This document shows positions 18,795-26,701 of a DNA stretch of 64,000 nt, piece by piece. Positions within the stretch are counted from its first letter, which is position 1. Each line of letters opens with the position of its first letter. The position numbers were made by a program, and so were the translations under genes. Origin of the DNA: Yaniella halotolerans DSM 15476 (GTDB taxonomy: Bacteria > Actinomycetota > Actinomycetes > Actinomycetales > Micrococcaceae); the NCBI RefSeq assembly GCF_000420805.1, contig NZ_ATVQ01000001.1, positions 1,116,001-1,180,000 on the forward strand, in the 5' to 3' direction. The notes under the pieces are model-generated. The model was not told where the DNA came from. It saw only the letters and a program-made list of their open reading frames with translations, and made no database searches.

Positions 18795-18797
18795 ACT

Positions 18798-19760
18798 ATG
18801 GGATTTTTTGACACAATTCTTCTCCCCTTCACATGGGCGGTCTCATGGGTGCTGAGCATGTTTCACACCGTGCTGGGCTTCCTTGGAATGGACTCGGCAT
18901 CGGGCTGGACTTGGACACTCGCACTCGTCCTGCTGGTGATCTTGATCCGTACCTTGCTCATCCCGGTATTCGTCAAGCAGATTAAATCCCAGCGGGCCAT
19001 GCAGGAATTGCAGCCCGAGATCAAAAAGCTGCAAGCTAAGTACAAGAATAAAAAAGACCAGCTCTCCCGCCAGGCTATGGCGATGGAACAGCAACAGCTG
19101 TTCAAGGACCGCGGCACCAGTCCGTTTGCGGCATGTCTGCCCATGCTGGTGCAGATGCCATTCTTCTTTGCGCTCTATCGTGTACTCGTCAGCGCGTCAC
19201 AAGCTGCCGACAATAATGAAACGATCGGTGCACTTTCAGCAGACGAAGTGCACTCATTCGCGAATTCGTCTTTCGCCGGCGCACAAATGTCGGACGTCTT
19301 GAAGGACAATGTCGGGGAAAACTTCGACCTGAACGTTGTCGTCGTCGCCGTCATTCTGATTATCCTCATGGTCACTGCCATGTTCTACATGCAGAAGACC
19401 CTGATGGGGAAGAACATGTCCGAAGCCGCGCAGACCGGACAGTTCGCACAGACCCAGAAGATCATGCTGTACGCACTGCCTGCTGTCTTTGCCATCGGTG
19501 GTTTCAACTTCCCAGTTGGCGTACTCATCTACTGGACCGCAACCAACTTCTGGGCCGTTGGACAGCAACTCTTTATTATCCGCCGGAACCCAACGCCAGG
19601 CTCCATTGCCGAACGTGAACTCAATGAACGTCGCGCTGTTAAAGGCTTGCCTCCAATTGGCAAAGCAGCCCAAGAAGCCGAAGAGAAATCTCAGGCTGAA
19701 GCTCAGAAGCCTAAAGGCCAGCGTCACCAACCTGTGAAAAAACCTAGGAAGAAACGATGA
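18798..19760 (+). CDS. yidC: Membrane protein insertase YidC
   Basis: YidC inserts and folds membrane proteins alone or with SecYEG. This 320-residue protein is the short, Gram-positive/actinobacterial form without the large periplasmic domain. Hydrophobic segments include WTLALVLLVILIRTLLIPV (about 36-54, carrying the Arg in the groove), MLVQMPFFFALYRVLVSA, NVVVVAVILIILMVTAMFY and the pair around YALPAVFAIGGFNFPVGVLIYW. The cytoplasmic coiled hairpin SQRAMQELQPEIKKLQ is typical. The C-terminus is basic (KGQRHQPVKKPRKKR), as in forms that contact ribosomes. It overlaps jag by 4 bp (ATGA). Confidence 0.97.
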   Translation: MGFFDTILLPFTWAVSWVLSMFHTVLGFLGMDSASGWTWTLALVLLVILIRTLLIPVFVKQIKSQRAMQELQPEIKKLQAKYKNKKDQLSRQAMAMEQQQLFKDRGTSPFAACLPMLVQMPFFFALYRVLVSASQAADNNETIGALSADEVHSFANSSFAGAQMSDVLKDNVGENFDLNVVVVAVILIILMVTAMFYMQKTLMGKNMSEAAQTGQFAQTQKIMLYALPAVFAIGGFNFPVGVLIYWTATNFWAVGQQLFIIRRNPTPGSIAERELNERRAVKGLPPIGKAAQEAEEKSQAEAQKPKGQRHQPVKKPRKKR

Positions 19761-20281
19761 ACGCAGAACAAGCTAACGCGTCGGAAGACGTCACCGAAGA
19801 GGTCAACGAGTCCTCTGACATTGAAGCCGAAGGCGACCACGCCGCCGACTACATTGAGGAACTTCTGGATATCGCCGACCTCGATGGCGATATTGATATT
19901 GAAGTCCGAAACAACCGGACCTACCTCTCCGTGCTTGCCGCTGAAGATGACGAAGATATCGCCGGTCTCATTGGTAAGAACGGCAAGACTCTAGACGCTC
20001 TGCAGGAGCTCACTCGCCTCGCGGTACTCTCCTCCACAGGGGAACGTTCACGACTCATCTTGGACGTAGCTGGGCACCGTGTACAGCGCGCTGACGCCCT
20101 ACGTGACCAAGCTCGTGAAGCCATTGCCAAAGTTCAGGAATCGGGCGACGTCGAGCACATGAAGCCGATGAGCCCATACGAGCGCAAAATCGTTCACGAC
20201 GTAGTCGCTGAAGCTGGCCTGTACTCCGAATCGGAAGGTGAAGGCCCACGCCGTCACGTCGTCATTAGTGCCGGAGAGTAG
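19757..20281 (+). CDS. Jag/KhpB-like single-stranded nucleic acid-binding protein (KH + R3H)
   Basis: This 174-residue protein is the jag homologue normally found after yidC. A KH-like part is visible in DIAGLIGKNGKTLDALQELTRL (G-x-x-G loop KNGKT at about 74-79), and a C-terminal R3H domain in MSPYERKIVHDVVAEAG, ending GPRRHVVIS. The first about 35 residues are acidic and disordered. R3H/KH proteins of this type bind RNA and affect cell division or envelope genes in other bacteria; the role here is inferred from family and position only. Between yidC (4-bp overlap) and rsmG (2-bp gap). Confidence 0.93.
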   Translation: MNAEQANASEDVTEEVNESSDIEAEGDHAADYIEELLDIADLDGDIDIEVRNNRTYLSVLAAEDDEDIAGLIGKNGKTLDALQELTRLAVLSSTGERSRLILDVAGHRVQRADALRDQAREAIAKVQESGDVEHMKPMSPYERKIVHDVVAEAGLYSESEGEGPRRHVVISAGE

Positions 20282-20283
20282 CC

Positions 20284-20964
20284 TTGACCGAGAATCCTAT
20301 TCCTGACGCTGATCCATCCGACGCCGAACTCGGTCGCCAAGAAGACTGGGTTGTTGACGCTGTCGAGGTGCTCTACGGAGAATCCACAGCTACCGTCGAA
20401 CGGTTTGTACACCACCTCGTGACAACTGGCATCGAGTGGGGACTCCTTGGACCCCGAGAGATCCCGAAAATGTGGGATCGACACGTGCTCAATTGTGCTG
20501 TGGTTCAAGAGCTGTTGCCCAAGGGCGCCCTTGTCGCCGATGTTGGCTCAGGTGCAGGACTGCCCGGTATCGCTCTGGCTATCGCTAGACCAGATGTCCA
20601 GTTCGTTCTCATCGAGCCATTAGAACGACGTGTCGACTGGTTAGAAATGGTCGTTGAAGATCTTGAACTGGAAAACGTCGATGTTGTACGTGCCCGTTCA
20701 GAACAGGTCTTCGAAACGGTCGATGTGGATATAGTGACCGCACGTGCTGTTTCGGCAATGAAATCTCTAGTTCCGATGACTGTGCCGCTACTGCATGGCT
20801 CGGGTGAATTACTAGCGATTAAAGGCAAAAGTGCTGCCAATGAAATTGAAAAGGCAGATAAAGTTTTGCGCAAATTCAAAACGAAGCACTCGGAAGTTCT
20901 TACAGTCGGGGACGAACTCTTGGCAGTTCCCACGACTGTTGCAAGACTTACGTATGATTCCTAA
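20284..20964 (+). CDS. rsmG: 16S rRNA (guanine-N7) methyltransferase RsmG
   Basis: RsmG methylates a conserved guanine of 16S rRNA (G527 in E. coli numbering). The 226-residue protein shows the SAM-binding loop VADVGSGAGLPGIALAIARP, the acidic FVLIEPLERRVDWL, and later AVSAMKSLVPMTVPLLHGSGELLAIKGKSA. The start is TTG at 20284, just after the jag stop; the acidic opening TENPIPDADPSDAELGRQ is typical of actinobacterial versions. It precedes the partition genes, as in most origin regions. Confidence 0.95.
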   Translation: MTENPIPDADPSDAELGRQEDWVVDAVEVLYGESTATVERFVHHLVTTGIEWGLLGPREIPKMWDRHVLNCAVVQELLPKGALVADVGSGAGLPGIALAIARPDVQFVLIEPLERRVDWLEMVVEDLELENVDVVRARSEQVFETVDVDIVTARAVSAMKSLVPMTVPLLHGSGELLAIKGKSAANEIEKADKVLRKFKTKHSEVLTVGDELLAVPTTVARLTYDS

Positions 20965-21009
20965 TCTGTAGGAAATAATTACTTCAACTTTAAAGTAAGG
21001 GAGGCTGGC

Positions 21010-21945
21010 TTGGTCGAGAAGGAAAATGTTTCAGGTGAAACTGCGCAGTCTACGAATAGCGCTGCTTCGACACCGCTGGCCAGACAGTTGGAGTCAGAAA
21101 AGCGTCGACGCGAGAAGTTGAAAACAAAGCGGATGCCAAAGCCTGAACACACTCGCATCATGACGATTTCTAACCAAAAGGGTGGCGTCGGTAAGACTAC
21201 GACGACGGTGAATGTTTCGACCGCTATGGCGCGTGCTGGCATGAACGTTTTGGTGATTGACACCGACCCCCAGGGTAATGCTTCGACCGCGTTGAATATT
21301 GACCACCATCAAGGTGTCCCCTCGATCTACAACGTCCTTATCGAAGACTATGACCTGAAGGACGTACTTTACGAGAACCCGGACACTGACGGTCTCCTAG
21401 TCGCCCCATCGACAATTGACCTCGCTGGCGCAGAGATTGAGCTTGTCTCACTTGTTGCACGCGAGCAGCGACTCTCGCGTGCCCTCGACCGCTACTTCGA
21501 GTATCGCGAAGAAGTAGGCCTTCCTCGTATCGACTATGTTTTTATTGATTGTCCACCGAGTCTTGGATTATTAACCGTAAACGCTTTCGTTGCTGCGAAT
21601 GAAGTACTGATTCCGATCCAGACTGAATACTATGCACTCGAGGGGCTTTCACAGCTGGTTAAGAATATTCAGATGATTCAGGAACACCTTAATCCTGCGC
21701 TGCATATCTCTACCATTCTTCTCACGATGTATGACTCGCGGACAAACCTTGCAGTGCAAGTTGCCGAAGAAGTCCGGGATTACTTTCCGCAGCAAGTGCT
21801 AGATGCTGTCATTCCAAGGAACGTACGTATTTCTGAAGCCCCCTCGTACCAGCAGAGCGTTCTCACTTACGACCCAAGTTCCACCGGCGCCCTCAGCTAT
21901 CGCGAGGCTGCTATGGAGATAGCTTCTCGGGGTAATGCTCAGTAG
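21010..21945 (+). CDS. parA: Chromosome partitioning ATPase ParA (Soj)
   Basis: ParA is the deviant-Walker ATPase that binds DNA nonspecifically and moves ParB-parS complexes. The 311-residue protein has a 45-residue, Lys/Arg-rich N-terminal extension, then ISNQKGGVGKTTTTVNVST with the KGGxxKT signature (invariant Lys62), VLVIDTDPQGNASTA and YVFIDCPPSLGLLTVNA. Start is TTG at 21010, preceded by GGGAGG with 5-nt spacing; no better start is seen. A one-mismatch parS (21028-21041) falls inside the 5' coding sequence. parB is not adjacent but 1.9 kb away, beyond a parS array. Confidence 0.95.
   Translation: MVEKENVSGETAQSTNSAASTPLARQLESEKRRREKLKTKRMPKPEHTRIMTISNQKGGVGKTTTTVNVSTAMARAGMNVLVIDTDPQGNASTALNIDHHQGVPSIYNVLIEDYDLKDVLYENPDTDGLLVAPSTIDLAGAEIELVSLVAREQRLSRALDRYFEYREEVGLPRIDYVFIDCPPSLGLLTVNAFVAANEVLIPIQTEYYALEGLSQLVKNIQMIQEHLNPALHISTILLTMYDSRTNLAVQVAEEVRDYFPQQVLDAVIPRNVRISEAPSYQQSVLTYDPSSTGALSYREAAMEIASRGNAQ
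21028..21041. promoter_or_regulatory. Near-parS (one central mismatch) inside parA
   Basis: GTTTCAGGTGAAAC differs from the parS core GTTTCACGTGAAAC at one central base (C to G), which breaks the perfect palindrome. It encodes V-S-G-E-T of ParA's extension. It may be a weak ParB site or chance. Confidence 0.4.
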
Positions 21946-22147
21946 TGAACAGTCATTTTTCCACGTCATAGTCGTCAGTTAGTTCGCGCCGCTCAATTAT
22001 AGCTCTGTAAACTGACTGCCGAGCATACTAGTCCTTTGACGTGAAAAAGGATTCGCCAGGCTGCTATGGTGTCTTCCTTTGGTACCTCGTTCTACCGACT
22101 CGTCGGCGGTAACTCTGTTCCCCTGAATCGTGATATAGCGCTAGAGC

Positions 22148-22161
22148 GTTTCACGTGAAAC
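22148..22161. promoter_or_regulatory. parS: parS site 1
   Basis: Perfect 14-bp core GTTTCACGTGAAAC, flanked by C on both sides. Leftmost clear site of the array. Confidence 0.92.
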
Positions 22162-22292
22162 CACCGGATAGCTATATAGTCGTTTGCGTCTGCGCACTCA
22201 TGCCAACGTTTGGTTTGTCCAAAATATTGTATTAGGTGCGTAGAGTCGCAATTTAAACTCAACTGGAAAATTGGACCGTGCGGGTTCGGGAC

Positions 22293-22306
22293 GTTCCACG
22301 TGAAAC
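22293..22306. promoter_or_regulatory. parS: parS site 2 (one mismatch)
   Basis: GTTCCACGTGAAAC: one T-to-C change in the left arm compared with the core. It lies 145 bp after site 1, so it keeps the array's spacing and is probably still a (weaker) ParB site. Confidence 0.8.
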
Positions 22307-22466
22307 ACGGACCGGTATGTCAATACGACGTGGTGCTTGGCAGATACGTAGCTATTGAAGCAGCAAATCGTTGTCATTACATATCTAAGCCCGCCATCAG
22401 CTCAAAGCACTAGGCTTCGCCAATATATCGATTAAATCTGGCACTATGAGTTTGGGCGTTGCCCCC

Positions 22467-22480
22467 GTTTCACGTGAAAC
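22467..22480. promoter_or_regulatory. parS: parS site 3
   Basis: Perfect GTTTCACGTGAAAC core, 174 bp after site 2; flanked C/T. Confidence 0.92.
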
Positions 22481-22611
22481 TCTGCGTGCTATTACGAGCG
22501 GGTTCCATATAGCGGATCGTGTCCAGGTATTAGGTGCACTTTTGCTGAGATTAGTTTCAGTATGCAAGCCAACACCGTGTCAGTTTTGAAGGACCAAACT
22601 TTTACGGAAAC

Positions 22612-22625
22612 GTTTCACGTGAAAC
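22612..22625. promoter_or_regulatory. parS: parS site 4
   Basis: Perfect core, 145 bp after site 3, the same spacing as between sites 1 and 2. Confidence 0.92.
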
Positions 22626-22801
22626 GAGATTAGACGCACTCCAACGCGAGTTCGGTAAGACTAGTTTGGGTAGCAAGCTGATTAGTGAATGCTCAACAAA
22701 CACTCAATCGTTAGAGAACCACAGCAGACGATGCACGGAAGCTGGTACACTCTTCGGGGCTAGACACTCTGGTGTATAAAAGTTCAGGAACATAACCTTG
22801 C

Positions 22802-22815
22802 GTTTCACGTGAAAC
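22802..22815. promoter_or_regulatory. parS: parS site 5
   Basis: Perfect core with the extended right flank A (GTTTCACGTGAAACA), 190 bp after site 4. Confidence 0.92.
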
Positions 22816-23061
22816 ACGAAAACTGTGCAGTACTCGATGCCGAGCAGTTTATGCTGGCGACGATCGATAGACACATATTCTTGCCATTTGAGTCTATGTA
22901 CAAACCTCATATATGTGTGTCGTAAAACTAGGCCCTCACATAGAAGTAGTCTGTTTTCGTTAGCGGTCTCACCTGCGATTGCCCACGGTACCCAACGAAT
23001 AATACACAGCATGACATGTTGAGCATGGTACGGGTGAGGGTTGCGATTGGTTCTCGCGCTG

Positions 23062-23075
23062 GTTTCACGTGAAAC
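23062..23075. promoter_or_regulatory. parS: parS site 6
   Basis: Perfect core after the longest gap in the array (260 bp). Confidence 0.92.
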
Positions 23076-23193
23076 GTCATTTGAGAAACCATGTTCGAGG
23101 CACCTATCCAGGGCAAAGCAGACCATATCATGCTGTACCTAGGACAATCATCAAAAAGTACGCTCTGCTCCTGCTTCTAATGCTTGGAAAAGG

Positions 23194-23207
23194 GTTTCAC
23201 GTGAAAC
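23194..23207. promoter_or_regulatory. parS: parS site 7
   Basis: Perfect core with right flank A, 132 bp after site 6, the shortest gap in the array. Confidence 0.92.
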
Positions 23208-23357
23208 AACCCAGGTAAGAAAGTGAGATCGTCCCTCTATGAGAACCATACGCATTGATTGCTGTCGTGGATAAAACTTAGCTGAATCACGACTCTGGCG
23301 ATATCACAACACCAAGTTTTAGTCGTATAAGAGAGTAGTAATCCGCCTAACTCATAT

Positions 23358-23371
23358 GTTTCACGTGAAAC
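23358..23371. promoter_or_regulatory. parS: parS site 8 (full 16-bp consensus)
   Basis: The full consensus TGTTTCACGTGAAACA is present at 23357-23372, so this should be one of the strongest sites. Confidence 0.95.
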
Positions 23372-23600
23372 ATTACAACCATTCAATCTTCCTTGTCCTC
23401 TATCCACCAAGAGAAGTTCACCTCACTACCGGGGCTAGACGTGATGGTATGTGCGGAAAATTCTGCTCACATGTCCCGATAAGCTGCTAAAAACAGTGTT
23501 TTCACTATAAAGCGGGTGGAGTACGGGCTAGCGTCTAAACCAACTGTACATTCTGGACTCATCGAGCCCAAGTCAGCCTGTGGAGGCTCGGGATAGAAGC

Positions 23601-23614
23601 GTTTCACGTGAAAC
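23601..23614. promoter_or_regulatory. parS: parS site 9
   Basis: Perfect core, flanked C/C, 243 bp after site 8. Confidence 0.92.
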
Positions 23615-23768
23615 CGAATGCTGAAAACAAGTAGCGCTCACCTATTGCGGCGCTGGCCGACGACTGCAAATATTCTTTGACCTATTTTGAGCTCGGCATC
23701 AGACAAAAAATGGAGGATTAAATTGCAAACTATCGACCAACGATAGCTGGTGGCAGAACACAACGCGT

Positions 23769-23782
23769 GTTTCACGTGAAAC
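23769..23782. promoter_or_regulatory. parS: parS site 10 (full 16-bp consensus)
   Basis: TGTTTCACGTGAAACA is complete at 23768-23783, only 70 bp before the parB start codon. ParB bound or spreading here could repress parB. Confidence 0.95.
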
Positions 23783-23852
23783 ACAGCAAACAGCAGGAAT
23801 AGCAGATATGCTAGGTGTGGCTGTAGTTTCAGAAGCAACAACGGAGGTATTG

Positions 23853-25181
23853 ATGGCGCAACAACCCAAGAAATCTCGTAGAGGATTGGGTCGAGGACTG
23901 GGTGCTCTGATACAGAACACATCTCAGGAAGAACCTGCACCAGAAGAAATCGAAGAAGCACCGGACCAGCAGGAAGCTGCACCAGCAGCAGACGAGAATC
24001 GATCTGCAGAGGCATTCATCATCGCAGATGAAGCGCCAAAGATTGATTTATCGCAAGATACTGAACCTGTTGAATCTCGCTACCTGGAAGGCGTACGACC
24101 CGCCAGTAGAAGACGCCGTCCGTCAGACCTCTTCTTTGGAGATGATAGCGCGGACGACAGTGACTCCGAGACCGCTCCCGTGAACACAAGTTCCAGTATC
24201 ACGTCAGGAACTCCATCTGTAGAGCGAACAAAGGCTAGCCGTGCCGCTATGCCAAACCCGATACTCGAGCGTCCACGGAAGAAAACTACCGAAGTGTCTG
24301 CAGAAGAAACCGCAGTAGAAGGACCTGCCGTTGAAGAGCTGCCTCAAGAAGTGACCGAGACGGAGCAGGGCAGCTTGCTGAACGAGATTCAAGTAGATGC
24401 CATCGTCCCGAACCCACGACAACCACGTGAAGAGTTTGACGAAGAAGCAATGGTCGAGCTTGTCGCTTCGGTGGCCGAGGTAGGGGTTCTACAGCCTGTC
24501 GTCATTCGACCTACTGACACCCAGGGCAAGTATGAACTCATCATGGGTGAGCGCCGTTGGCGCGCGAGTAAACGTGCCGGACTAGACACTATCCCGGCGA
24601 TCGTTCGCGATACTGCCGATCAAGATCTCCTGCGTGATGCACTTCTCGAAAACATTCACAGAAGTGAACTGAATGCGCTTGAAGAAGCCGCAGCTTATCA
24701 GCAGCTGATGAATGACTTCGGTTGGTCACAAGAGATCTTGTCGAAACGTGTGGGCCGATCACGGCCACACATTTCAAATACGCTGCGCCTCATGAACCTG
24801 CCCCCTGCTGTGCAACGTCAGGTCGCAGCCAACGTGTTATCGGCTGGACATGCACGTGCCATTCTCGGCGTCAATGACGAGACGTTGATGACCCAGTTAG
24901 CACAGCGCGTCATCAACGAGGGCCTGTCAGTCCGTGCCACTGAAGAGCTCGCAAGTCTCATGCTACGGAACATGCACAATGCAGGTCAGCTTGCTCCACG
25001 CCCTCGTCGAAACACTCAGCAGTTCGATGAGTTGGCGTCAACACTGACGGATCTCCTCGATACCTCCGTGAAGATCACCCTCGGAGCCAAGAAGGGACGT
25101 ATCGCGATCGACTTTGCGTCTGTCGATGATCTCAACCGGATCATGGCTGTCATCAATAGTGAGGCTACCGAAAACGAATAG
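23853..25181 (+). CDS. parB: Chromosome partitioning protein ParB
   Basis: ParB is the CTP-dependent clamp that loads at parS. The 442-residue protein has the ParA-stimulating basic N-terminus SRRGLGRGLGALI (8-20), then an unusually long acidic/Ser/Glu-rich linker (about 21-175). The CTPase domain has NPRQPREEFDEE and GERRWRAS (232-239), plus ENIHRSELN (266-274). The helix-turn-helix is around SKRVGRSRPHISNTLRL, followed by a C-terminal dimerisation domain. The ATG at 23853 is chosen because GGAGG lies about 7 nt upstream and MAQQPKKSRRGLGRG is the family N-terminus; an earlier in-frame start at 23808 has no support. The ten parS sites lie directly upstream. Confidence 0.96.
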   Translation: MAQQPKKSRRGLGRGLGALIQNTSQEEPAPEEIEEAPDQQEAAPAADENRSAEAFIIADEAPKIDLSQDTEPVESRYLEGVRPASRRRRPSDLFFGDDSADDSDSETAPVNTSSSITSGTPSVERTKASRAAMPNPILERPRKKTTEVSAEETAVEGPAVEELPQEVTETEQGSLLNEIQVDAIVPNPRQPREEFDEEAMVELVASVAEVGVLQPVVIRPTDTQGKYELIMGERRWRASKRAGLDTIPAIVRDTADQDLLRDALLENIHRSELNALEEAAAYQQLMNDFGWSQEILSKRVGRSRPHISNTLRLMNLPPAVQRQVAANVLSAGHARAILGVNDETLMTQLAQRVINEGLSVRATEELASLMLRNMHNAGQLAPRPRRNTQQFDELASTLTDLLDTSVKITLGAKKGRIAIDFASVDDLNRIMAVINSEATENE

Positions 25182-25211
25182 CAGCCTGTAGCTTCTGAAC
25201 TAATAAAAAAT

Positions 25212-25238
25212 GGTGCTGGTCAGACTCTGACCAGCACC
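25212..25238. terminator. Bidirectional terminator between parB and trxA
   Basis: GGTGCTGGTCAG (25212-25223) pairs perfectly with CTGACCAGCACC (25227-25238) around a 3-nt loop. An A-run precedes it and CTTTTCT follows, so it can end transcription of the convergent parB and trxB-trxA units. Confidence 0.88.
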
Positions 25239-25260
25239 ACTTTTCTAGTGTGTGAATACC

Positions 25261-25584
25261 TTAGTTCAGATAGTCAGCAAATTCCTTCTCGAGTGCGTGG
25301 AGTGGCTTCGCTCCGACTGACTCGTGAGCTTTCTCGCCGTCTTTGAAAACGTAGACGGTCGGGATGCTGGTGATACCGTATTTTGCTGCGATACCTGGGT
25401 TGTCGTCAACATCTACAGTGGCAACGGTGACCTTGTCAGCGTATTTGTCACTGATTTCTTCCAGGACTGGAGATAGTTGACGGCATGGGCCACACCATTC
25501 GGCCCAAAAGTCGACGATGACTGGTTTGTCTGCGTCGATAACCTTTTCTTGGAAATCTTGATCTGTTACTGCGATGGTCGCCAT
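25261..25584 (-). CDS. trxA: Thioredoxin
   Basis: This 107-residue cytoplasmic thiol-disulfide reductase has the active site WAEWCGPCRQ (Cys31, Cys34), the buried Asp in IVDFWAEW, and the cis-Pro element GITSIPTVYVFKDGE. It lies 48 bp after trxB on the same strand, so electrons from NADPH reach it through the neighbouring reductase. The length is the family norm. Confidence 0.97.
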   Translation of the reverse strand: MATIAVTDQDFQEKVIDADKPVIVDFWAEWCGPCRQLSPVLEEISDKYADKVTVATVDVDDNPGIAAKYGITSIPTVYVFKDGEKAHESVGAKPLHALEKEFADYLN

Positions 25585-25632
25585 AATATTCCTTCCGATT
25601 GAGTTGAATACGCCTAGCGGGCGTTGAGAGTC

Positions 25633-26574
25633 TTAGCCGAGGAAATCTTCTACGTCGATAGCAGCCTTAGCACCCATGCCGGCTGCGGTAATAGCCTGAC
25701 GGTACTTACCATCTACGACGTCTCCTGCGGCGAAGACGCCCGGGATCTTTGTGGCAGTTGATGGTTCTTGCACCACGATTGTGCCATCGGTTTCGTCAAT
25801 ATCGAGCTGGTCTTTGACCAAGTCTGTACGAGGATCGGAACCAATCGCAATGAAGACACCGTTTACATCGAGGGTGCTGGTCGTGCCGTCAACGATATTC
25901 TCAACATCAAGTGATTCGACTTTAGTATCACCGTTGATCGCGGTGACAGCCGAGTTCCAGATAAATTCGATCTTCTCGTTGGCTAGTGCACGGTCTGCCA
26001 TGATCTGGGAGGCACGCAGCTCGTCGCGACGGTGAATGACATAGACTTTCGAAGCGAACTTGGTGAGGAACAGGGCCTCTTCCATGGCGGAGTCGCCGCC
26101 ACCGACGACAGCTAGTGGCTGATCGCGGAAGAAGAAGCCGTCACAGGTTGCACACCAGGACACACCCTTCCCTACCAGAGCGCTCTCACCGGCCAAGCCG
26201 AGCTCGCGGTACTTGGAGCCGGTCGCCAAAATGACGGCACGTGCTTGGTGGATGGTGCCATCGGCCAGGGTGATACGTTTTGGCTGCACGTTGAGGTCCA
26301 GCTCGGTGACGTCCTCGTACTGGACATCAGTTCCAAAGCGACGGGCCTGTGCTTCAAAGTGGCCCATGAGTTCTGGTCCCATGATGCCTTCTGGGAAGCC
26401 CGGGTAGTTCTCAACGTCGGTGGTGTTCATGAGTTCGCCGCCTGCTTCGACGGAACTGGTGAACAGGATTGGGTTCAGGTTCGCGCGGGATGCGTAAACA
26501 GCGGCGGTATAGCCGGCTGGGCCAGATCCGATAATCACAACGTCGTGTACGTCGGCGGTGAGGTTCTCTGCCAA
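25633..26574 (-). CDS. trxB: Thioredoxin reductase
   Basis: This is the NADPH-dependent flavoenzyme that reduces thioredoxin. The 313 residues include the FAD-binding VIIGSGPAGYTAAVY (about 13-27), the redox pair in SWCATCDGFFF (Cys141, Cys144), the NADPH site VVGGGDSAMEEALFL, and the second FAD motif GVFAAGDVVDGKYRQ. It is the low-molecular-weight type typical of bacteria. Upstream of trxA, and probably transcribed with it. Confidence 0.97.
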   Translation of the reverse strand: MAENLTADVHDVVIIGSGPAGYTAAVYASRANLNPILFTSSVEAGGELMNTTDVENYPGFPEGIMGPELMGHFEAQARRFGTDVQYEDVTELDLNVQPKRITLADGTIHQARAVILATGSKYRELGLAGESALVGKGVSWCATCDGFFFRDQPLAVVGGGDSAMEEALFLTKFASKVYVIHRRDELRASQIMADRALANEKIEFIWNSAVTAINGDTKVESLDVENIVDGTTSTLDVNGVFIAIGSDPRTDLVKDQLDIDETDGTIVVQEPSTATKIPGVFAAGDVVDGKYRQAITAAGMGAKAAIDVEDFLG

Positions 26575-26701
26575 GAGTATTTCCTTTGCTCTGATGAGGC
26601 GGAGGGCACAGTAAGCAGGGCCCTAGGGTATTGGTTCCGTCAGTGACAACGAAGGCACCATAAAGAATATTCCATTCCCCATGGCGCCTTCGTGTTCTGG
26701 A

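Larger units (their letters stand above)
21946..23852. other. Gene-free centromere-like region with parS array
   Basis: This 1.9-kb stretch between parA and parB holds no credible gene. Frames of 60-140 codons exist, but they lack ribosome-binding sites and their only recurring peptides (VSRET, FHVK) come from translating parS. The DNA is visibly richer in A+T than its flanks. Its one repeated element is the palindrome GTTTCACGTGAAAC, present nine times perfectly and once with a single mismatch between 22148 and 23782. Start-to-start distances are 145, 174, 145, 190, 260, 132, 164, 243 and 168 bp. A further degenerate match (TTTGACGTGAAAAA) occurs at about 22036. ParB binding here would nucleate the segregation complex. 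The sequence between sites shows no obvious longer repeat. Confidence 0.88.

Noticed and set aside
22704-23126. A 140-codon minus-strand frame inside the parA-parB gap
   Set aside because: It has no ribosome-binding site or family similarity, and its recurrent VSRET and FHVK peptides are translations of parS sites.
22148-23783. CRISPR array
   Set aside because: The repeats are 14-bp perfect palindromes identical to parS with irregular 118-246 bp spacers and no cas genes.
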